Shown piece after piece: positions 60,201-64,000 of a stretch of DNA of 64,000 nt (position 1 is its first letter; each line of letters opens with the position of its first letter). The notes beneath the pieces were generated by a model that searched no databases, was not told the DNA's origin, and saw only the letters and a list, made by a program, of their open reading frames with translations. The DNA is from Chloroflexota bacterium (GTDB taxonomy: Bacteria > Chloroflexota > Dehalococcoidia > Bin125): positions 1-64,000 of the forward strand of contig QGNQ01000010.1 in NCBI GenBank assembly GCA_003228175.2, read 5' to 3'. The translations under genes and the position numbers were made by a program.

Positions 60201-60299
60201 GCCGTCAACGACACCCTCGCCGACTCCCGCGGGCAAGTCGACACGCTGGAAGCCCTGCGCGACGCCCTCGAAGCCCTGCTCACCCAATCGTCCGAATAG
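57252..60299 (+). CDS. UPF0182-family giant membrane protein
   Basis: A 1015-residue UPF0182 protein. A Pro-rich cytoplasmic N-terminus (about 1-85) precedes about seven transmembrane helices up to residue 380; a large extracytoplasmic region of roughly 500 residues follows. YIDRLWFDELGYRGVFNTR, TVEPDELNRELDFIERNI, WDHRPLVDTLGTIQQLREIYSFPDVD and LFNRSDQWAIP are hallmarks. The C-terminal 90 residues are acidic and helical. No reaction is known for the family. It lies inside the arginine operon, coupled to argB by ATGA, which is odd for a surface protein. Confidence 0.95.
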   Translation: MSTLVNRPRLPRIASRIGSALPLWRAGDGDTDPPPPFGAPPSEEGRSGDLGPPPPVFRDLGRGSGDPPPPPYQIDSARTQDGNPNTFWIRVLIGFAILLVLFIVANIVVNLYIDRLWFDELGYRGVFNTRLGTRIWLFFAGFGIAAAFLLLNVAAAWRLPLAGPGAETSPFREVPLNAVKRAARIGIVIGALFIAIIFGSLAWQEWELILQFIEAEKFGVTDPEFGRDVGFYVFKLEALQFIKGWGLGLAILGLFSAIAVYGFRFIVLGGNASATQAVRVHAAILLTLIIGLVIAGYWLSRFDLVLSQNGTVFGATYTDVKIRDTALVVMMGAGAIVALTILTWPLHKRIVVPGAALGFLVAASIGGLVIYPTIVQRFTVEPDELNRELDFIERNIDATRFAFGLDTVEENRFAANDQVTQADVQANPAALRNVRVWDHRPLVDTLGTIQQLREIYSFPDVDVDRYDIDGESQQVFLGVRELSQDRLPADQQGWVNRRLQFTHGFGLTVSPVDIVTESGEPDFFVSNIPPTVTNVNDPATSPLQVTQPRVYFGEETNNWVIVNSTSEEFDFPRTEGTGDEEGIDLGSQARNRYDGAGGVEIGGFFKRLAFAWSFADTNILISGSVSGESKILFRRGLHERITELAPFLALDNDPYIVIGEDGGLFWIQDAYTTTDRFPYAQPHASGVNYIRNSVKVVVDAYNGDVSFYIVDASDPIIRVWAKIFPALFQDEAAFPSDLRAHWRYPEDLFLIQAEQYLAYHVVNPTELFNRSDQWAIPLEIAEADQLQPMEPYYVNIALQGAAEPEFLLIMPFTARDRPNAIGWLAGRSDDPNYGDLFAFNLGRGREVDGPQTVEGKIGNDSEVRTQINLLEDEGSGVIRGNLLAIPVGDAFLYVEPIFVQSSGSAFPLLQFVVVVNGDNVGFARSLEEAATQALGFPAGTGTAFIASTDDDNAGEPAEPSDDEQAQAQQEPAADPGDLRALLDAVNDTLADSRGQVDTLEALRDALEALLTQSSE

Positions 60300-60489
60300 C
60301 GCTGGCCCGCGTCATTGGCTGGCCTCATCTGACGGTGCCTGATTGCTGGCGCTATGCCCGGCAGATATGTTGATCCCCCGGGCCCCAGCACCAAGCGGGC
60401 GGCGCCCCACGCGCACCCCGTCCCGCACGACCCGACATCGCACGACCGCACGCCGAAGAAACCACGCCGAAGAAAAAAGGACACCCCAC

Positions 60490-61683
60490 ATGCCGAGCAT
60501 TGCTGAGCGAGAAGCCGCCGTCTTCATGCGCACCGGCGTCCGCGCGCCCATCAACCTCGTGCGCGGCCAAGGCAGCCGCGTCTGGGACGCGGACGGCAAG
60601 GAGTACCTGGACTTCATCGCCGGCATCGCTACCGTCAGCCTGGGCCACAGCAGCCCCATCGTCGTCGACGCCCTCAAAAAGCAGGCCGACACCCTCATCC
60701 ACGTCTCCAACATCTTCTACACCGAGCCCCAAATCGACCTCGCCGAGCTGCTCATGGCACAGAGCGGCATGAGCCAAATCTTCTACTGCAACAGCGGCGC
60801 AGAGGCCAACGAAGGCAGCATTAAGCTCGCCCGCAAATGGGGCCGCCAGCACCGCGACGGCGCCTACGAAATCATCGTCGCGGAGGGTGGCTTCCACGGG
60901 CGCACCCTGGCCACCATCACCGCCAGCGGCACCCCCAAATACGCCGAGCCCTTCGCGCCCCTGCCCGAAGGCTTCGTCCACGTCCCCTACAACAGCATCG
61001 ACGCCCTCCGCGCCGCCATCACAGCCCAGACCGCCGCCATCATGCTCGAACCCCTGCAGGGCGAAGGCGGCGTCATCGTCCCTGACTCGGACTACCTCCC
61101 CGCCGTCCGCGCCCTCTGCGACGAGCACAACCTCGCCCTCGTCCTGGACGAAATCCAGACCGGCATGGGCCGCTGCGGCCACCTCTTCGCCTTCCAGCGC
61201 TACGGCATCACGCCGGACATCATGTCCCTCGCCAAAGGCCTCGGCGGCGGCGTCCCCGTCGCCGCCTTCCTCACCAACGACCGCTGCGCCGTCTTCGAAC
61301 CCGGCGACCACGGCACCACCTTCGGCGGCCAGCCCCTCACCACCGCCGTCGCCCTCGCCGTCACCCGCTACATGGTCGACCAAGACCTGCCCGCCCAGGT
61401 CGAAGCCAAAGGCCAGCACCTCATGGAACGGCTGCGCTCCCTGGAGGACCGCCACCCCAGCGTCGGCGCCGCCCGTGGGCAGGGACTGCTCGTCGCGCTC
61501 GAGTTCACCTCCGACATCGCCGCCGACGTCGCCGCCGCCTGTCGCGAACGCGGACTCCTCGTCAACAACGTCCGCCCCAACGCGATCCGCTTCCTGCCGC
61601 CCCTCACCGTCAGCGACGCCGAGCTCAACCAGGCCGTCGACATCGTCGACGCCGCCCTCACCGCCCTAGAGTCCGCCGACTAA
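60490..61683 (+). CDS. argD: Acetylornithine aminotransferase
   Basis: A 397-residue class III PLP aminotransferase. The PLP Lys249 is in SLAKGLGGGVP, preceded by VLDEIQTGMGRCG, and FYCNSGAEANEGSIKLAR and GGFHGRTLATITASG are typical. It makes N-acetylornithine from the semialdehyde produced by ArgC. AAGGA lies eight bases before the ATG. The 190 bases before it hold a TATGTT box near 60367 and may carry an internal promoter. Confidence 0.93.
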   Translation: MPSIAEREAAVFMRTGVRAPINLVRGQGSRVWDADGKEYLDFIAGIATVSLGHSSPIVVDALKKQADTLIHVSNIFYTEPQIDLAELLMAQSGMSQIFYCNSGAEANEGSIKLARKWGRQHRDGAYEIIVAEGGFHGRTLATITASGTPKYAEPFAPLPEGFVHVPYNSIDALRAAITAQTAAIMLEPLQGEGGVIVPDSDYLPAVRALCDEHNLALVLDEIQTGMGRCGHLFAFQRYGITPDIMSLAKGLGGGVPVAAFLTNDRCAVFEPGDHGTTFGGQPLTTAVALAVTRYMVDQDLPAQVEAKGQHLMERLRSLEDRHPSVGAARGQGLLVALEFTSDIAADVAAACRERGLLVNNVRPNAIRFLPPLTVSDAELNQAVDIVDAALTALESAD

Positions 61684-61780
61684 CCAGCACAACGCACCCA
61701 ACGCGGGAGAGCCCCAGAGTCCAGCACGCCCCAAGCCCAGAGCAACCAGCGCGGGCGGCACCAGAGTCGGGAGTACGAGC

Positions 61781-63067
61781 ATGGCAAAGTCGGACAAGAA
61801 GCGCGTCGTCCTCGCCTACAGCGGCGGACTCGACACCTCCGTCGTCACGCGCTGGCTCGTCGAACGTGGCTGGGAAGTCGTCTGTCTCAACGTCGATGTC
61901 GGCTTCCTGGAGCGCGACCCCGGCTTGGAAGAGCGCGCCCTCGCCGCCGGCGCAGAGCGCCTCGTCGTCTCCGACGCCAAAGACACCTTCGCCCGCTCCT
62001 TCATCTTCCCCGCCATGATGGCCGGCGCCCTCTACGAAGGCACCTACCCCCTCGCCACCGCCCTCGCCCGGCCCCTCATCGCCAAACTGCTCGTTGATGT
62101 CGCCCGCCAAGAAGGCGCAACCGCCGTCGCCCACGGCTGCACCGGCAAGGGCAACGACCAAGTCCGCTTCGACGTCTCCACCGCCGCCCTCGCCCCGGAG
62201 CTGCAGATCCTCGCCCCAGTCCGTGAGTGGGAACTGACCACCCGCGCCTCCGAGATCGTCTACGCCCGCGCCCACAAAATCCCCATCAACGTCAGCGAAG
62301 ACAAAAGCTACTCCGTCGACGAAAACCTCTGGGGCCGCTCCGTCGAAGCCGGATCCCTCGAGGACCCCTGGAACGAGCCCCAGGAAGACGTCTGGGAGTG
62401 GACCAAATCCATCGCCGATGCCCCGGACCAACCGGGCTACGTGGAAGTCGGCTTCGAAAAGGGCGTCCCCATCTCCCTCAACGGCGAGCAACTGGACCCC
62501 GTCAGCCTCATCCTGCGCATGCATGAGCTCGCCGGCGCGCACGGCATCGGGCGCATGGACATGGTCGAAAACCGCCTCGTCGGCATCAAGTCCCGCGAAG
62601 TCTACGAAGCCCCGGCCGCCGTCGCCCTCATGGAGGCCCATCGCGGCCTCGAGAGCATCACCCTCGGTAAGCAGCAACTGCGGCTCAAGCACCGCCTCAT
62701 GCAGGACTACGCCGACCTCATCTACGACGGCCTCTGGTTCACCGCCCACCACCAGGACCTCGCCTCCTTCACCCGCTCCATGCAGCGTCACGTCAGCGGC
62801 GACGTCCGCCTGCGCCTGCACAAGGGCGTCGCCACCGTCGTCGGACGCCGCAGCCCCAACAGCCTGTACCAGCTTTCCCTCGCCACATACGATGAGGGCG
62901 ACATGTACGACGTGTCCGCCGCGCCCGGCTTCATCCAGATCTGGGGCCTGCCCGTCCGCGTCCAGGCCAACGTACAACTGCTCAAACAGCCCGGCGGCCC
63001 CTTCGATATCGATGGCATCCCCGCTACGGAGAGCCCCGCAACCACCGAGAGCCCCCCGATCACATGA
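61781..63067 (+). CDS. argG: Argininosuccinate synthase
   Basis: A 428-residue ligase joining citrulline and aspartate with ATP. The PP-loop AYSGGLDTS is at 12-20, GCTGKGNDQVRF is the aspartate/citrulline site, and EDKSYSVDENLWGRS is typical of type 1 enzymes. The last 15 residues are a Thr/Pro/Ser tail. GGGAG precedes the ATG. Only ornithine carbamoyltransferase (argF) is missing from the post-ArgC steps in this window. Confidence 0.96.
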   Translation: MAKSDKKRVVLAYSGGLDTSVVTRWLVERGWEVVCLNVDVGFLERDPGLEERALAAGAERLVVSDAKDTFARSFIFPAMMAGALYEGTYPLATALARPLIAKLLVDVARQEGATAVAHGCTGKGNDQVRFDVSTAALAPELQILAPVREWELTTRASEIVYARAHKIPINVSEDKSYSVDENLWGRSVEAGSLEDPWNEPQEDVWEWTKSIADAPDQPGYVEVGFEKGVPISLNGEQLDPVSLILRMHELAGAHGIGRMDMVENRLVGIKSREVYEAPAAVALMEAHRGLESITLGKQQLRLKHRLMQDYADLIYDGLWFTAHHQDLASFTRSMQRHVSGDVRLRLHKGVATVVGRRSPNSLYQLSLATYDEGDMYDVSAAPGFIQIWGLPVRVQANVQLLKQPGGPFDIDGIPATESPATTESPPIT

Positions 63068-63074
63068 CGATCTC

Positions 63075-63410
63075 ATGACCACCTCCGCCACCGGCCTCAC
63101 CATCACCTACGAAGCTGAAGCCCTCACCTTCGGTGGCTACGCCGCCGCGGACTTCTTCGTGCAGCGCGCCGGCCACCACAGCCTGGAAGTCAATCTCGGC
63201 CTCGCCGCCGACGCCCAAGCCCTCTTCCAAGCCCACACCGCTCCGCTCGACAACGACGCCGTCCAGGCCATCCTGCGCGCCCTCGCTGGCCGCGTCTACC
63301 GCACCTTCATCGACGCCGGCCACGAGCCTCCCGCCATCCTCCTGCTCCGCGCCGCCGACATCGACGCACACGTCATCGCCGACATCCTCAGCGAAGCCAG
63401 CCTGGCCTGA
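63075..63410 (+). CDS. Small protein of unknown function between argG and argH
   Basis: A 111-residue soluble protein, starting MTTSATGLTITYEAEALT, with a central FFVQRAGHHSLEVNLGL and a C-terminal alpha/beta segment (AILLLRAADIDAHVIADILS). It follows argG by seven bases and so is surely in the operon. I recognise no family and see no catalytic motif. Possible roles include regulation of, or complex formation with, ArgG or ArgH. Confidence 0.65.
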   Translation: MTTSATGLTITYEAEALTFGGYAAADFFVQRAGHHSLEVNLGLAADAQALFQAHTAPLDNDAVQAILRALAGRVYRTFIDAGHEPPAILLLRAADIDAHVIADILSEASLA

Positions 63411-63505
63411 GCCAGCCCCGACGGTCGCGCATGCCTGTAGCATCGAAAGCACCACCACCACGACCGCCCCTCGCGGCGCCGATCTGATCCCGAAGGCAGT
63501 CACCC

Positions 63506-64000
63506 GTGGCGAACGACCCGCCCCCCAACCCGGAGACCCCCAGCCCGGCACCACAACCCTCCAGCATCTGGGGCGGCCGCTTCGACGGCAGCCCTGATGA
63601 ACTCGTCCAGAGCTACACCGCCTCCATCACCACCGACCTACTCCTCTACCGACACGACATCGACGGCTCCCGCGCCCACGCCCGCATGCTCGCCGCGCAG
63701 GACATCATCGCCGCCGACGACGCCGCCGCCCTCATCACCGGCCTGGACCAAGTCCAGCGCGAGATCCAAGACGGCGACTTCGCCCTCCGCAACGAGCTCG
63801 AAGACATCCACATGCACATCGAGACGCGCCTCGCGGAGATCGTCGGCGACGACATCGCCGGTCGCCTGCACACCGCTCGCTCCCGTAACGACCAAGTCGC
63901 CCTCGACACCCGCATGTTCGTCCGCGACGCCATCGTGCAGGCCGTCGGCGCCCTGCGCGGCCTCCAAGTCGCCCTGCTCAACCTCGCCGACGCCAACCCC
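63506..64000 (+). CDS. argH: Argininosuccinate lyase, cut by the window end
   Basis: The first 165 residues of ArgH. After a Pro-rich N-terminal extension of about 20 residues it reads IWGGRFDGSPDELVQSYTAS (from residue 21), then EDIHMHIETRLAEIVGDDIAG and LHTARSRNDQVALDTRMFVRD, the substrate-binding motifs. The C-terminal signature with the catalytic Ser lies beyond the window. The start is GTG with AAGG upstream; a TAGCAT box at about 63438 could be a promoter of its own. Confidence 0.95.
   Translation, partial: MANDPPPNPETPSPAPQPSSIWGGRFDGSPDELVQSYTASITTDLLLYRHDIDGSRAHARMLAAQDIIAADDAAALITGLDQVQREIQDGDFALRNELEDIHMHIETRLAEIVGDDIAGRLHTARSRNDQVALDTRMFVRDAIVQAVGALRGLQVALLNLADANP

Overview
The window is 64 kb of very GC-rich, densely coding bacterial chromosome with no rRNA, tRNA, CRISPR array, transposase or phage gene that I can see. 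The gene content suggests a member of the Chloroflexota, perhaps Dehalococcoidia-like: coenzyme F420 genes (cofE, an F420:NADPH oxidoreductase, a luciferase-like flavin oxidoreductase), two hopanoid loci, nickel superoxide dismutase with its own peptidase, a giant UPF0182 membrane protein inside an arginine operon, and secreted proteins with alanine/glutamine- or proline-rich stretches. The taxon is an inference; no marker gene here settles it. Many genes overlap the previous stop by 1 to 4 bases, and at least nine start codons have no Shine-Dalgarno but a TAnnnT box 5 to 7 bases upstream, which points to widespread leaderless transcription.

Bases 1-16300. A nearly pure cytosine tract and an orphan promoter come first, then an MFS transporter, a macrodomain protein, a 31-residue membrane miniprotein, ASCH and NUDIX proteins, a flippase-like membrane protein, cobalamin adenosyltransferase, a beta-propeller protein, and a Fur-family regulator preceded by four tandem dyads. 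An NAD-dependent epimerase leads into hopanoid locus I: polyprenyl synthase, squalene-hopene cyclase, hpnC, hpnD and hpnE, which together make hopene from prenyl diphosphates. A release-factor-like protein and an alpha/beta hydrolase follow.

Bases 16300-30200. A small low-GC patch (about 16.87-17.88 kb) with an orphan membrane protein and gene remnants looks acquired. Next come cofE and the F420 reductase, an ABC importer of the thiamine-precursor/nitrate type with its binding protein beside an HxlR regulator, a four-cluster ferredoxin, a lipoprotein with two PPC-like domains, a secreted emfourin-like protein, a glutamate-synthase small-subunit-like oxidoreductase, a SirB1-like protein and a YjbQ protein whose mRNA probably begins with a large hairpin.

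Bases 30200-46500. A ModE-like regulator, a MidA methyltransferase, a peroxiredoxin, an M20 peptidase, an IscU/NifU scaffold, a truncated CoxM-like protein, an LLM oxidoreductase and MocA are followed by hopanoid locus II (hpnH, hpnG, hpnA), which would extend and modify the hopene made by locus I. Then come an OB-fold protein with its thiolase, thiamine pyrophosphokinase, an FmdB zinc ribbon with a Met/His-rich tail, sodN/sodX, an HDOD protein and a solitary CIRCE-controlled groEL.

Bases 46500-64000. Pyruvate kinase and glutaredoxin, a tungstate/molybdate ABC transporter (tupABC) with dyads over the tupA start, a geranylgeranyl-reductase-family protein, endonuclease III, and then a long arginine operon: argC, argJ, argB, UPF0182, argD, argG, a small unknown gene and argH (cut by the window end). 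Together these take N-acetylglutamate to arginine apart from ornithine carbamoylation, whose gene (argF) is not here.
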